A stretch of 64,000 bases of DNA from Pseudacidovorax sp. RU35E (GCF_900156165.1 NZ_FTMY01000001.1:1-64000); one strand, 5' to 3'; shown: positions 29,723-38,698, counted from the stretch's first letter. Made by a program: numbers and translations. Notes: generated by a model from the sequence alone, not told the origin.

Positions 29723-30778
29723 ATGAGCCTGCTTCTGTCCCGCCGCCGTCTTCTGCAGGGTGCCGCCGGCGCCGGCGCCGTCCAACTCGCCGGCCATGCC
29801 GGCTTGGCCCTGGCGCAGGGCAAGTCGATCTCGGCCACCACTTACCCGGGCGCCTGGGAGTCGGCGCATCGCGGCATCCTGCTGCCGGCCTTCACCAAGG
29901 CCACCGGCGCCTCGGTGAGCCTGGTGCCCTCGCTGGCGGTGGACACGGTGTCGAAGGTCGCCGCCTCCAAGGCCAACCCGCCCTACGACGTCATCATCCT
30001 GGACGAGGGCCCCTACCTCGCGGCCCTGTCGCAGGACATCTTCGAGAAGATTCCTGCCGACAAGATGCCCTACCTCAAGGACGTGCCGGCCAAGCTGGTC
30101 GACCCGCGCGGCCTGGGCGTGTTCGTGTCGGGCCAGATCATCGGCATCGCCTACAACACCGAGAAGATCAAGACGCCCCCGAAGTCCTGGAACGACCTGC
30201 TCAAGCCCGAGTTCAAGGGCCGCGTCGGCCTGGCCGGCATGGGCTCCACGCTGATGTCGGCATGGATGGTCGAGATGGCGCGGCTGAACGGCGGTAGCGA
30301 GGAGAACATGGAGCCCGCCTTCCAGTTCGTGAAGAAGCTGCTGCCCAACGTGAGCGCGGTGGCCAGCAACCCGGGCTCGCTCGCCACGCTGTTCCAGCAA
30401 GGCCAGATCGACATCTCGGTGCACTACAACAACAACGTGGGCGACCTGCAGGCCAAGGGCGTGCCGGTGGCGCTGGCCAAGCCGGACACGGGCTGGATCC
30501 ACATCAAGAGCGTGATGCACATCGTCAAGAACACCAAGAACCCCGACCTGGCCGCCGCCTACATCAATGCCGCGCTCAGCCCCGAGGTGCAGACGAAGAT
30601 GGCGGCCGAGCCCTACTTCGTGGCGCCCGTGAGCACCAAGGCCCAGTTCAGCCCCGGCCTGCAGGCCTACGCCAAGAACATGGCGGAGATCGAGCAGATG
30701 AACGGCGTCGACTGGGCCAAGCTCAACCCGCGCCGCGGCGAGTACATCGACCGCTTCAACCGCGAAATCAAGGTCTGA
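29723..30778 (+). CDS. PotD-type periplasmic substrate-binding protein
   Basis: Binding protein of the importer, 351 residues. The N-terminus MSLLLSRRRLLQGAAGAGA is a likely Tat signal (twin arginine followed by LL) with cleavage near ALAQG. The mature part (TTYPGAWESAHRGILLPAFTKATG) is that of the extracellular solute-binding protein family 1/PotD group. It is divergent from the ATPase-permease operon and followed after 5 bases by the racemase-fold gene. AAAGGAAAAG provides a ribosome-binding site before the ATG at 29723. Confidence 0.87.
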   Translation: MSLLLSRRRLLQGAAGAGAVQLAGHAGLALAQGKSISATTYPGAWESAHRGILLPAFTKATGASVSLVPSLAVDTVSKVAASKANPPYDVIILDEGPYLAALSQDIFEKIPADKMPYLKDVPAKLVDPRGLGVFVSGQIIGIAYNTEKIKTPPKSWNDLLKPEFKGRVGLAGMGSTLMSAWMVEMARLNGGSEENMEPAFQFVKKLLPNVSAVASNPGSLATLFQQGQIDISVHYNNNVGDLQAKGVPVALAKPDTGWIHIKSVMHIVKNTKNPDLAAAYINAALSPEVQTKMAAEPYFVAPVSTKAQFSPGLQAYAKNMAEIEQMNGVDWAKLNPRRGEYIDRFNREIKV

Positions 30779-30783
30779 GCACG

Positions 30784-31554
30784 GTGAGCGACATCGCTTC
30801 GTCCACGGTGCCCGCGGCGCCCGGGGCCGCGCCCCGGCGCGTGCTGCTGGGCATGCTCACGCCCTCGTCCAACACCGCGCTGGAGCCCATCACCTCGGCC
30901 ATGGTGGCCGGCCTGCCCGAGGTGTCGGCGCATTTCGCGCGCTTCCGCGTCACCGAGATTTCGCTCTCCGACCAGGCCCTGGGCCAGTTCGACGAAACGC
31001 CGATCCTGGAGGCGGCGCGCCTGCTCGCCGACGCGCGGGTGGACGTGATCGCCTGGAACGGCACCTCCTCCGGCTGGCTGGGCTTCGAGCGCGACGAGGC
31101 GCTGTGCGCGCGCATCACGGCCGAGACCGGCATTCCCGCCTGCACCTCGGTGCTGGCGTTGAACGAGGCCATGCGCCTGGCCGGTCGCACACGCTTCGGC
31201 CTGCTCTCGCCCTACCTGGCCGAGGTGCAGCAGCGCATCGTGGCCAACTACGGCGTGAGCGGCTTCGACTGCGTGTCCGAGCAGCACCTGGGGCTGTCGG
31301 TCAACTTTGCCTTCTCCGAGGTCACACCGGCCCAGATCGAGGCCATGGCCCGCGCGGCCCTCGCCAGCGGCGATCCGCAATGCCTGACCACCTTCTGCAC
31401 CAACCTGCGCGCCGCGCACTTGGTGCCGCAGCTGGAGGCGGCGCTGGGCGTGCCGGTGTATGACTCGGTGGCGACGGCGGTGTGGAAATCGCTGCGCATC
31501 GCCGGCGTGGACACACGTCGTGTGACGGGCTGGGGCAGCCTGTTCACGCTGTGA
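30784..31554 (+). CDS. Asp/Glu racemase-fold enzyme, arylmalonate decarboxylase-like
   Basis: The 256-residue protein starts with GTG and belongs to the racemase/decarboxylase/maleate isomerase superfamily (GMLTPSSNTALEP). At the first catalytic position the motif is WNGTSSGWLG (93-100) with no cysteine. At the second it is TTFCTNLRA with C205. One-cysteine members include arylmalonate decarboxylase. The role is inferred as a decarboxylase or isomerase rather than a classical racemase. It follows the binding protein by 5 bases and precedes the GntR gene. Confidence 0.75.
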   Translation: MSDIASSTVPAAPGAAPRRVLLGMLTPSSNTALEPITSAMVAGLPEVSAHFARFRVTEISLSDQALGQFDETPILEAARLLADARVDVIAWNGTSSGWLGFERDEALCARITAETGIPACTSVLALNEAMRLAGRTRFGLLSPYLAEVQQRIVANYGVSGFDCVSEQHLGLSVNFAFSEVTPAQIEAMARAALASGDPQCLTTFCTNLRAAHLVPQLEAALGVPVYDSVATAVWKSLRIAGVDTRRVTGWGSLFTL

Positions 31555-31628
31555 AGTGCGCCTGTGCCGGTGTGCGCCTGGGTGCGCGCACTGCCTGCAT
31601 ACTCTCGCCGAACGCCCGCTCCGACGAC

Positions 31629-32351
31629 ATGCCCATTCCCACCCCCCGCCAGGCCCTGAAGGCCACCGGCAAGTCGGCCTCCAAGGCCGACATCTACCAG
31701 CGCATCTACGACGCCATCGTCGAGCACCGGCTCATGCCGGGCACCAAGCTGTCGGAGGAGCGGGTGGCCGAGCTGTTCTCGGTCAGCCGCACGCAGGTGC
31801 GCGGCGTGCTGCAGCGCCTGGCGGTGGAGCAGCTGGTGACGCTGATCCCCAATCGCGGCGCCTTCGTCACCACGCCCAGCGTGGACGAGGCGCACGACGT
31901 GCTGGAGGTGCGCCGCACGCTGGAGCCGGCCATCGTGCGCCGCCTGATGGACCGCATCGCCGCCGGCAAAGCGCCGCAGGCGGTCAAGCAGCTGCGGGGG
32001 CTGGTCAAGCGCGAACAGCAGGCCCATGCCAATGGCGACCGGCGCTCGGCGGTGCGGCTGTCGGGCGAGTTCCACGTCGTGCTGGCCGAGCTGTCGGGCA
32101 GCAGCTTGCTCACGCGCATGATGCGCGAGCTGACGCCGCTGACCTGCCTGGCCATCCTGACCTTCGAGGCGCCCACCGGCGCCGCCTGCCCCAACGACGA
32201 GCACACACTGCTGATCGACGCCATCGAGGCCGGCCGCGGCGACGAGGCCGTCACGCTGATGGCCGAGCACCTGCACCACATCGAGAAGTCGCTCAACCTC
32301 CACCAGGAGGAGGAGCCGGACATCGATCTGGCGGAGGCGCTGCTGGGGTGA
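31629..32351 (+). CDS. GntR-family transcriptional regulator (FCD type)
   Basis: Probable ligand-responsive repressor of the catabolic island, 240 residues. The winged helix (about 20-85) shows ADIYQRIYDAIVEHRLMPGTKLSEERVAELFSVSRTQVRGVLQRL in pieces typical of GntR. The C-terminal all-helical FCD domain carries EFHVVLAELSGS and AEHLHHIEKSL, whose histidines bind metal in relatives. Position at the end of the binding-protein transcript suggests that it regulates this cluster. The start ATG 31629 begins at the domain; upstream frame is unlikely. Confidence 0.88.
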   Translation: MPIPTPRQALKATGKSASKADIYQRIYDAIVEHRLMPGTKLSEERVAELFSVSRTQVRGVLQRLAVEQLVTLIPNRGAFVTTPSVDEAHDVLEVRRTLEPAIVRRLMDRIAAGKAPQAVKQLRGLVKREQQAHANGDRRSAVRLSGEFHVVLAELSGSSLLTRMMRELTPLTCLAILTFEAPTGAACPNDEHTLLIDAIEAGRGDEAVTLMAEHLHHIEKSLNLHQEEEPDIDLAEALLG

Positions 32352-32407
32352 GTTCGCTCGGCCGGCTTGCCTGTGTCGGCCGGTGCAAGGGGCTGGGGCG
32401 CTAACCC

Positions 32408-32556
32408 GGCAGAGGACGCCGGCATGCGTGCTCCCGGTGCACGCTCGCGCCGACCGACTTGCTGCACAAGACGGGTGCTCACCTTCCACCGATGTGCCTG
32501 GGGCACTGCACGGCGCCGCGAATGGCACCTCCGCACGCATACCGGCATCCTCTGCC
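32408..32556. repeat. Long imperfect inverted repeat between convergent genes
   Basis: GGCAGAGGACGCCGGCATGC at 32408-32427 (arm continues to 32440) is matched in reverse complement at 32525-32556. The outer 24 bases agree at 22 positions, around an 84-base centre. The arms could form a large hairpin or mark a small non-coding mobile element. No target duplication is evident. It lies in the 276-base gap between gntR and the LOG gene. Confidence 0.55.
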
Positions 32557-32627
32557 TCGACGTTGCGTCCGAGCGCCCCGCCTTTGCGCAGGTGGGTGAG
32601 CGGCGGGCGGCGGGCGGCGCTTTTATT

Positions 32628-33500
32628 TCACAGCTCGTAGAAGCGCTTGATCTCGGTCCAGGCGTCCTCCGGCGTGTCGACGTACCGGAACAGGTCGATG
32701 TCCTCCGGCGAGATCACGCCTTCGTCCACCAGGAATTCGAAGTCGATCAGCCGCTTCCAGTATTCCGAGCCGAACAGCACGATCGGCACCGGCTTGGCCT
32801 TGCGGGTCTGCACCAGCGTGACGACCTCGAAGAGCTCGTCCAGCGTGCCGAAGCCGCCCGGAAAGGCCACCAACGCCTTCGCCCGCATCATGAAGTGCAT
32901 CTTGCGGATGGCGAAGTAGTGAAACTTGAAGCTCAGCGCGGGCGTGACGTAGACGTTGGCGGCTTCTTCCATCGGCAGGGCGATGGCCAGGCCGACCGAC
33001 AGGCCGCCGCCCTCGTAGGCGCCGCGGTTGGCGGCCTGCATGATGCCGGGGCCGCCACCGGTGCAGACGAAGAGCTTGTCCTCGGGCTCCTTGTCGTTGC
33101 TGTAGTGCGCGACCAGCTTGCCGAAGGCGCGTGCCTGCTCGTAGTAGTGGCTGCCGCGGGCCAGGCGTTTCCAGCGCGCGGCGGCCTTCTGGTCGCCGGC
33201 GGCTTCGGCCTGGGCGATGAGGGCCGTCATCTCCTCTTCGCTGCGGAAGCGCGCGCTGCCGAAGACGACCACCGTGTTCTCGATGCCGTGGGCACGCATC
33301 TCGATGTCGGGCTTCATCAGCTCGAGCTGCATGCGCAGGCCGCGGGTTTCGCGGCGCAGCAGGAATTCGGGATCGGCGAAGGCCAGGCGCGAAGGATCGG
33401 GGTTGAGGGGCAGCCCGCGGTCGGAATGGGCCTGGAGCGTGGCCCAGGCATCGGCCAGGCGTTTTTCTTGAAGGTCGTGCGTGCTGTCTTTGGGGCTCAT
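32628..33500 (-). CDS. LOG-family protein (cytokinin-type phosphoribohydrolase, TIGR00730)
   Basis: The 290-residue protein has a Rossmann-like LOG domain with VVFGSARFR, CTGGGPGIMQAANRGAYEGG and the signature PGGFGTLDE. Plant and bacterial LOG enzymes remove ribose-5-phosphate from nucleotides. An N-terminal helical extension of about 75 residues precedes the domain, as in the longer bacterial subgroup. The true bacterial substrate is uncertain. It is on the same strand as efp, 135 bases downstream of it, beyond a terminator. Confidence 0.82.
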   Translation of the reverse strand: MSPKDSTHDLQEKRLADAWATLQAHSDRGLPLNPDPSRLAFADPEFLLRRETRGLRMQLELMKPDIEMRAHGIENTVVVFGSARFRSEEEMTALIAQAEAAGDQKAAARWKRLARGSHYYEQARAFGKLVAHYSNDKEPEDKLFVCTGGGPGIMQAANRGAYEGGGLSVGLAIALPMEEAANVYVTPALSFKFHYFAIRKMHFMMRAKALVAFPGGFGTLDELFEVVTLVQTRKAKPVPIVLFGSEYWKRLIDFEFLVDEGVISPEDIDLFRYVDTPEDAWTEIKRFYEL

Positions 33501-33569
33501 GCGGCGCGGGGGTAAAAAGAAAAGTGGCCGGGGGATTCTGCGCGTTGCAAAGGCCGGGCCAGGGCGGCC

Positions 33570-33596
33570 AAAGAAAAAGGCCCCGGGTGGGGCCTT
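33570..33596 (-). terminator. Terminator of efp (minus strand)
   Basis: AAGGCCCC / GGGGCCTT with a 4-base loop at 33577-33596 is followed on the minus strand by TTTCTTT. It lies about 40 bases after the efp stop. Confidence 0.75.
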
Positions 33597-33635
33597 GTTC
33601 TGGAGCGCAGCGAGGGCCGTGGCCCGCCCGCAGGC

Positions 33636-34190
33636 TCAGACGCGCTTGCGGTATTCGCCCGTGCGGGTGTCGACTTCGATCTTGTCGCCCTGGTTCACGA
33701 ACAGGGGCACGGCCACTTCGAAGCCGGTCGCCAGCTTGGCGGGCTTGAGCACCTTGCCGGAGGTGTCGCCCTTGACGGCGGGCTCGGTCCAGGTGATCTC
33801 GCGCTCGACGCTGGTGGGCAGTTCGACCGAGATGGCCTTGCCTTCGTAGAACACGACTTCGACCGGCATGCCGTCTTCGAGGTAGTTCAGGGCGTCGCCC
33901 ATGTTCTCGGCTTCGACTTCGTACTGGTTGTATTCGCTGTCCATGCAGACGTACATGGGGTCGGCGAAGTAGGAGTAGGTGCACTCCTTCTTGTCCAGGA
34001 CGATCTGGTCGATCTTGTCGTCGGCCTTGAAGACCACTTCGGTGTTGAAGTTGGCGATCAGGCTCTTCATCTTCATGCGCACGGTGGCGCTGTTGCGGCC
34101 GCCGCGGCTGTATTCGGTCTTGAGGACGACCATCGGGTCCTTGCCGTGCATGATGACGTTGCCGGCGCGGATTTCTTGAGCGATTTTCAT
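33636..34190 (-). CDS. efp: Elongation factor P, arginine type
   Basis: Relieves ribosome stalling at consecutive prolines. The 184-residue protein has the three-domain KOW/OB/OB layout. The loop that reaches the peptidyl-transferase centre reads YSRGGRNS with arginine at position 32, not lysine. This is the subclass activated by arginine rhamnosylation, and the matching transferase gene earP lies directly upstream on the same strand. Confidence 0.95.
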   Translation of the reverse strand: MKIAQEIRAGNVIMHGKDPMVVLKTEYSRGGRNSATVRMKMKSLIANFNTEVVFKADDKIDQIVLDKKECTYSYFADPMYVCMDSEYNQYEVEAENMGDALNYLEDGMPVEVVFYEGKAISVELPTSVEREITWTEPAVKGDTSGKVLKPAKLATGFEVAVPLFVNQGDKIEVDTRTGEYRKRV

Positions 34191-34355
34191 AGGTGCTGGA
34201 GTTGAGGCCGCTCGGCGTGCCCCGGACCGTCACTCCCGCCCGGAAGGACGTCGGTGGCGGCGGCAAAAGCAGGTTCCCGCGGCGGGTTGGCGGCTCCGTG
34301 GGGGCGCACCGGCTGGTGCACGCGCCGCGGCGGAGATTCCGCAAAGCCCGCGATT

Positions 34356-35432
34356 TTAGCTTTTTTGCGCAATGAAACGGACGAGCCGGGTCAGCAGATC
34401 GTCCTGAGCGAGCAGCCGTGCCCGTGCCGCCTGCACCATGCGGGAGCCGTCGGCCAGCAGCGCTTCGTCCAGGGCCTGCAAAGCCGGCGCGCCCGGTCGG
34501 CCGTTCCAGGCGGCGTGGAAAGCACGGACCGATGCGGGTGCGTCCAGCGCATCGAGCCATGCGCCCAGCTTCTCGTGGTGCACGCCATCCTCCTGCGGAT
34601 AGATGTGCCACACCATCGGCTTGCCGGCCCACAGGGCGCGCACCAGCGAATCCTCGCCGCGCACGGCGTTGAAGTCGCCGGCCCACAGCAGGTGGTCGAA
34701 GTCGGGCTGGGGCAGGTGCGGCAGCCAGTCGATGTGCAGGGCGCCCCGGTCGGCGGGCAACTGCGGCAGTACCGCGCGCACGGCTTCCGCCGTTCGGCCG
34801 GCCGCCACCAGCACGCGCGTCGGCCGTGGGCCTTGGCACAGGCCCGCCAGCCAGTCGGCCAGTGCCGGCGGCTCGTAGCAGAACAGGGTCGCGATGCGCT
34901 CGCCCTGCCAGCCGATGCCTTGCGCCGCCAGCCAGGCGGCACGGTCGAAGGCGGCCTGGCGCTGCGCCAGATCGGCTTCGCGCAGCAGCCCGCCTGTGCG
35001 TTCCGTGAAGCCGGGATAGAAGAAATGCTTGGTGCAGCCGCGGCCCGGGCCGCTCATCACGGGCGAGGGCAGGCCGTGCAGGCCTTCCACGAAGTCCTCG
35101 GCCGACAGGTATTCGAGGTTGAGCCAGATGCCGCCGGGCCGCACGGCGAAGCGCGCCACCAGTTCGGGCGCCGGGTCGCAGCCGAAGGCCTCGATCAGCA
35201 CGTCCGGCACGGGGATGGCGGCGGCGGCCTCGCGAACGGCGGCGGGATCGGACCAGTCGATCACCTGCACGCCTGCCTGGCCCCGCGGCGCCATCCAGGC
35301 CAGCGCGCGGGCGTCGTCCACCCACAGGCGCACCGGCTCCCCGCGCTCGACGGCGATCTGCCGGGCGAGGCGCCAGGTCACGCCCAGGTCGCCATGGTTG
35401 TCGATCACGCGGCAGAAGATGTCCCACTTCAT
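34356..35432 (-). CDS. earP: EF-P arginine rhamnosyltransferase EarP
   Basis: Transfers rhamnose from dTDP-rhamnose to Arg32 of EF-P. The 358-residue GT-B type protein starts WDIFCRVIDNHGDLGVTWRL; D11 and D15 correspond to the catalytic aspartates of the characterised enzymes. The nucleotide-sugar pocket segment PMVWHIYPQEDGVHHEKL is also present. It lies 165 bases upstream of efp, and its ATG overlaps the stop of the LysR gene (ATGA). Placement beside efp is the diagnostic context. Confidence 0.93.
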   Translation of the reverse strand: MKWDIFCRVIDNHGDLGVTWRLARQIAVERGEPVRLWVDDARALAWMAPRGQAGVQVIDWSDPAAVREAAAAIPVPDVLIEAFGCDPAPELVARFAVRPGGIWLNLEYLSAEDFVEGLHGLPSPVMSGPGRGCTKHFFYPGFTERTGGLLREADLAQRQAAFDRAAWLAAQGIGWQGERIATLFCYEPPALADWLAGLCQGPRPTRVLVAAGRTAEAVRAVLPQLPADRGALHIDWLPHLPQPDFDHLLWAGDFNAVRGEDSLVRALWAGKPMVWHIYPQEDGVHHEKLGAWLDALDAPASVRAFHAAWNGRPGAPALQALDEALLADGSRMVQAARARLLAQDDLLTRLVRFIAQKS

Positions 35433-36322
35433 GCCCGGGCCTCCGTGCGCAGATGGTCGACCAGCAGTTGCGCCACGCTCGACAGCCCCTCATCCGCCCG
35501 CACGCACAGCGCCAGCCGGCGGCGCGCCCAGGGCTCGGTGAGGCTGACGATGCGCAGGGGCAGCGCGCCGCGGAACAGCGCCGCGCTGCCGCGCGGCAGC
35601 ACGCCCACGCCAAGGCCGGCGGCCACCATCTGGCACAGGGCGTCGTAGCTGCTGACCTGCATGCGCAGCCGCAGTGCCCGGCCCCGTTCGGCGGCAGCGC
35701 GTGTGAGCTGCTGGTTGATCGCGCTGCCGGGATGCATTCCCACCACGTCGTGCGCGAGCACGGCGTCGATGTCCGCCTGCCGACGCCGCGCCAGCGCGTG
35801 ACCCTGCGGCACGGCCAGCACCAGCTCGTCCTCGCGGTAGGGCAGCAGACGCACGGCATCGCCATAGTCGCCTTCGTTCAGGATGCCCAGGTCGGCTGCG
35901 TTCTCCGCCACGCTGCGCGCCACCGCGCTGCTCACCTGCTCCTGCAGACGGACATCCACCTGGGGATGCCGCGCCAGGAAGGCCTGCAGCTCCCGCGGCA
36001 GGAACTGTGTGATGGCCGAGATGTTGGCCACCACCCGCACCTGTCCGCGGGTGCCGCGACCGTAGTCGCGCATCTGCTGGGCGATGCCTTCCATCTCGTT
36101 GATCAGGCCGCGGGCCAGGTCGCGCAGCGCGAAGGCGGCGGGCGTGGGCGCCATGCCCTTGTTGCTGCGGGCGAACAGGGGCACGCGCAGCACGCCCTCC
36201 AGCTCGGCCAGGCGCCGGCTCACCGCCGACGGCGCGATGTGGTGCTGCGCGCCGGCGGCAGCGATGGTGCCGTGTTCCATCACGGCCACGAACACGCGTA
36301 GGGAGATGGGGTCGAGGTTCAT
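35429..36322 (-). CDS. LysR-family transcriptional regulator
   Basis: The 297-residue protein has an N-terminal helix-turn-helix (LRVFVAVMEHGTIAAAGAQHHIAPSAVSRRLAELE in pieces) and a type 2 periplasmic-binding-like effector domain from about 90. The start at 36322 (MNLDPISLRVF) matches the family; longer in-frame sequence lies in the control region. It is divergent from the CoA-transferase operon, 129 bases away, which it probably controls. Its stop overlaps the earP start, so earP may be partly co-transcribed with it. Confidence 0.88.
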   Translation of the reverse strand: MNLDPISLRVFVAVMEHGTIAAAGAQHHIAPSAVSRRLAELEGVLRVPLFARSNKGMAPTPAAFALRDLARGLINEMEGIAQQMRDYGRGTRGQVRVVANISAITQFLPRELQAFLARHPQVDVRLQEQVSSAVARSVAENAADLGILNEGDYGDAVRLLPYREDELVLAVPQGHALARRRQADIDAVLAHDVVGMHPGSAINQQLTRAAAERGRALRLRMQVSSYDALCQMVAAGLGVGVLPRGSAALFRGALPLRIVSLTEPWARRRLALCVRADEGLSSVAQLLVDHLRTEARA

Positions 36323-36451
36323 GGATGGGTCGATGCTACCTGCCATGCCGGATTGCGATGGTGGCCTCGCACACCAGCGCTTTGCGGGTTGACGGGCCGC
36401 CGCCATGATCCGCACCCAGGCGGCCTGCCGGGCCGTGCCAGGAGACATCAC

Positions 36452-37675
36452 GTGCACAGCGGGCACCCATCCTCAACTCCCATCGGCCGCGATGCGCTGC
36501 ATGGCGTGCGCATCGTCGAGATGGGCCAGCTCATCGCCGGCCCTTTCTGCGGCAAGACGCTGGGCGAGTTCGGCGCCGACGTCATCAAGATCGAGCCGCC
36601 AGTCACCGGCGACCCGCTGCGCAACTGGCGGCTGTTGCAGAAGGGCACCTCGGTCTGGTGGCAGGTGCAGTCGCGCAACAAGCGCTCGGTGGCGCTGGAC
36701 CTGCGGGCCATCGAGGGGCAGGACGTGGCCCGTCGGCTGATCGCCGAGGCCGATGTGCTGATCGAGAACTTCCGTCCCGGCACGCTGGAGGAGTGGGGGC
36801 TGGGCCCCGAGGCGCTGCAAGCCGCCAACCCCGGCCTGATCGTGCTGCGCATCTCCGGCTTCGGCCAGACCGGGCCCTACCGCGACCAGCCGGGCTTCGG
36901 CGTCATCGGAGAAGCCATGGGCGGGCTGCGGCACCTGACGGGCGAGCCCGGGCGCGTGCCGGTGCGCGTCGGCGTGTCGCTGGGCGACACCCTGGCCGCA
37001 CTGCATGGCGCCATCGGCGTGCTGGCGGCGCTCTACCACCGGCAAGCCCACGGCGGGCGCGGGCAGGTGATCGATGTGGCCCTGCACGAGGCGGTCTACA
37101 ACGTGATGGAGAGCCTGATTCCTGAATACAGCGCCTTCGGCGTGGTGCGCGAGGCCGCGGGCAGCGCGCTGCCGGGCATCGCACCCAGCAATGCCTACCC
37201 CTGCACCGATGGCTGGGTGCTGGTGGCCGGCAATGGCGACAGCATCTTCAAGCGACTGATGCTGGCCATCGGCCGGCCCGGCCTCGCCGCCGCGCCCGAT
37301 CTCGCCAACAACGCCGGCCGCGTTGCCCGTGTGCAGGAGATCGACGCCGCCATTGCCCAATGGACCGCCAACCGTACCGTGCACGAGGTGCAGGAATGCC
37401 TGGCCGCCGCCCGCGTGCCGGTGGGCAAGGTCTACACCGCCCGCGACATCGCCGAAGACCCGCACTACCACGCCCGCGACATGCTGCTGACCCAGCAGAC
37501 GCGCGACGGCGACACCATCACGGTGCCGGGCATCGTGCCCAAGCTCTCCGCGACACCGGGCCGCGTGCGCAGCAGCGCGCCGCGCCTGGGCGACGACACC
37601 GACGCCGTGCTGGCCGAGGTGGGCCTGAGCGCCGAGCAGATCGCGCAGCTTCGCGAGAAGGGCATCATCCAATGA
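36452..37675 (+). CDS. Class III CoA-transferase (CaiB/BaiF family)
   Basis: Moves coenzyme A between carboxylic acids. The 407-residue protein has the family start GVRIVEMGQLIAGPFCGKTLGEFGADVIKIE in segments, GFGQTGPYRDQPGF, and D179 in SLGDTLAAL as the catalytic aspartate. The GTG at 36452 has GGAGA seven bases upstream and gives the standard length. The operon continues with the lyase gene through an ATGA overlap. The acid activated is unknown. Confidence 0.88.
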   Translation: MHSGHPSSTPIGRDALHGVRIVEMGQLIAGPFCGKTLGEFGADVIKIEPPVTGDPLRNWRLLQKGTSVWWQVQSRNKRSVALDLRAIEGQDVARRLIAEADVLIENFRPGTLEEWGLGPEALQAANPGLIVLRISGFGQTGPYRDQPGFGVIGEAMGGLRHLTGEPGRVPVRVGVSLGDTLAALHGAIGVLAALYHRQAHGGRGQVIDVALHEAVYNVMESLIPEYSAFGVVREAAGSALPGIAPSNAYPCTDGWVLVAGNGDSIFKRLMLAIGRPGLAAAPDLANNAGRVARVQEIDAAIAQWTANRTVHEVQECLAAARVPVGKVYTARDIAEDPHYHARDMLLTQQTRDGDTITVPGIVPKLSATPGRVRSSAPRLGDDTDAVLAEVGLSAEQIAQLREKGIIQ

Positions 37676-38658
37676 CGACAGGTCCGCACAACGCCTGGCA
37701 GGGTGCAGGCCGTCGCATCCACATGCAGGAGGTGGGCACCCGCGACGGCCTGCAGATGGAGGCTGCGTTCGTGTCCACCGGGGACAAGATCGCGCTGGTG
37801 AACCAGCTGTCGGCGGCGGGCCTGGACAAGATCGAGGTCAGCGCCTTCGTCTCGCCCACAGCCGTGCCCGCCCTGCGCGATGCCGAGATCGTGCTGCGCG
37901 AGATCGAACGCCATCCGGGCGTGGTCTATGCCGCGTTGGTGCCCAACGTGCGTGGTGCCGAGCGCGCCATCGAATCGCGGGTGGACGAGCTCAACCTGGT
38001 GATGTCCGTCAGCGAGACGCACAACCTGGCCAATCTGCGCATGACGCGGGCGCAGTCCTTTCGCACGCTCGCCGAGGTGGTGGCGCTGGGACGTTCGGCA
38101 GGCGTGGCGGTGAACGTCTCGCTGTCCTGCGCCTTCGGCTGCCCGATGGAAGGCGAAGTGGCGGTGGACGACGTGTTCGATCTGATCGGGCGCTTCGACG
38201 CCCTCGGCGTGCTTGGCCTGACGCTCTGCGACACCACGGGCATGGCGCATCCGGCGCAGGTGGCGCGGCTCGTGGCGGCAGCGCGTATGCGCTGGCCGCG
38301 GCAGACCTTCACTTTGCACTTCCACAACACACGCGGCATGGGGCTGTCCAATGTTCTGGCAGCCATCGACGCGGGGGCGGACCGCTTCGATGCCTCGGTC
38401 GGCGGATTGGGCGGCTGTCCGTATGCGCCCGGCGCCAGCGGCAATGTCTGCACCGAGGAGATCGTGCATGCGCTGCAGTGCATGGAATTCGACGTGCCCG
38501 TCGACTTGGCGTTGGTCATGGATGCCGCTGCGCGTCTGCCCGCCCTGATCGGCCACGAGGTGCCCAGCCAGCTGCTCAAGGCCGGTCCCCGGCTTCAACT
38601 TCATCCGCCGCCCGCCGGCTTTGCGGCCATGCGCGATCGCGCATTGGCGCGCGCCTGA
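37672..38658 (+). CDS. Hydroxymethylglutaryl-CoA lyase-like enzyme
   Basis: TIM-barrel aldol-type lyase of 328 residues. Conserved features are EVGTRDGLQ (R24, D25), TLHFHNTRGMG with metal ligands H216 and H218, and the glycine loop GGLGGCPYAPGASGN with C249. It is translated in an ATGA overlap with the CoA-transferase, so the pair probably activates a branched hydroxy-acid and then cleaves it. Citramalyl-CoA or 3-hydroxy-3-methylglutaryl-CoA are candidate intermediates. Confidence 0.87.
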   Translation: MTTGPHNAWQGAGRRIHMQEVGTRDGLQMEAAFVSTGDKIALVNQLSAAGLDKIEVSAFVSPTAVPALRDAEIVLREIERHPGVVYAALVPNVRGAERAIESRVDELNLVMSVSETHNLANLRMTRAQSFRTLAEVVALGRSAGVAVNVSLSCAFGCPMEGEVAVDDVFDLIGRFDALGVLGLTLCDTTGMAHPAQVARLVAAARMRWPRQTFTLHFHNTRGMGLSNVLAAIDAGADRFDASVGGLGGCPYAPGASGNVCTEEIVHALQCMEFDVPVDLALVMDAAARLPALIGHEVPSQLLKAGPRLQLHPPPAGFAAMRDRALARA

Positions 38659-38698
38659 CCGATCCAACCACCTTCACCACGACAACGGAGACAACGCC

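Noticed and set aside
32623-35865. Open frame of 1080 codons on the minus strand spanning LOG, efp and earP genes
   Set aside because: It runs out of frame through three well-recognised genes and contains only Arg/Pro/Gly-rich sequence.
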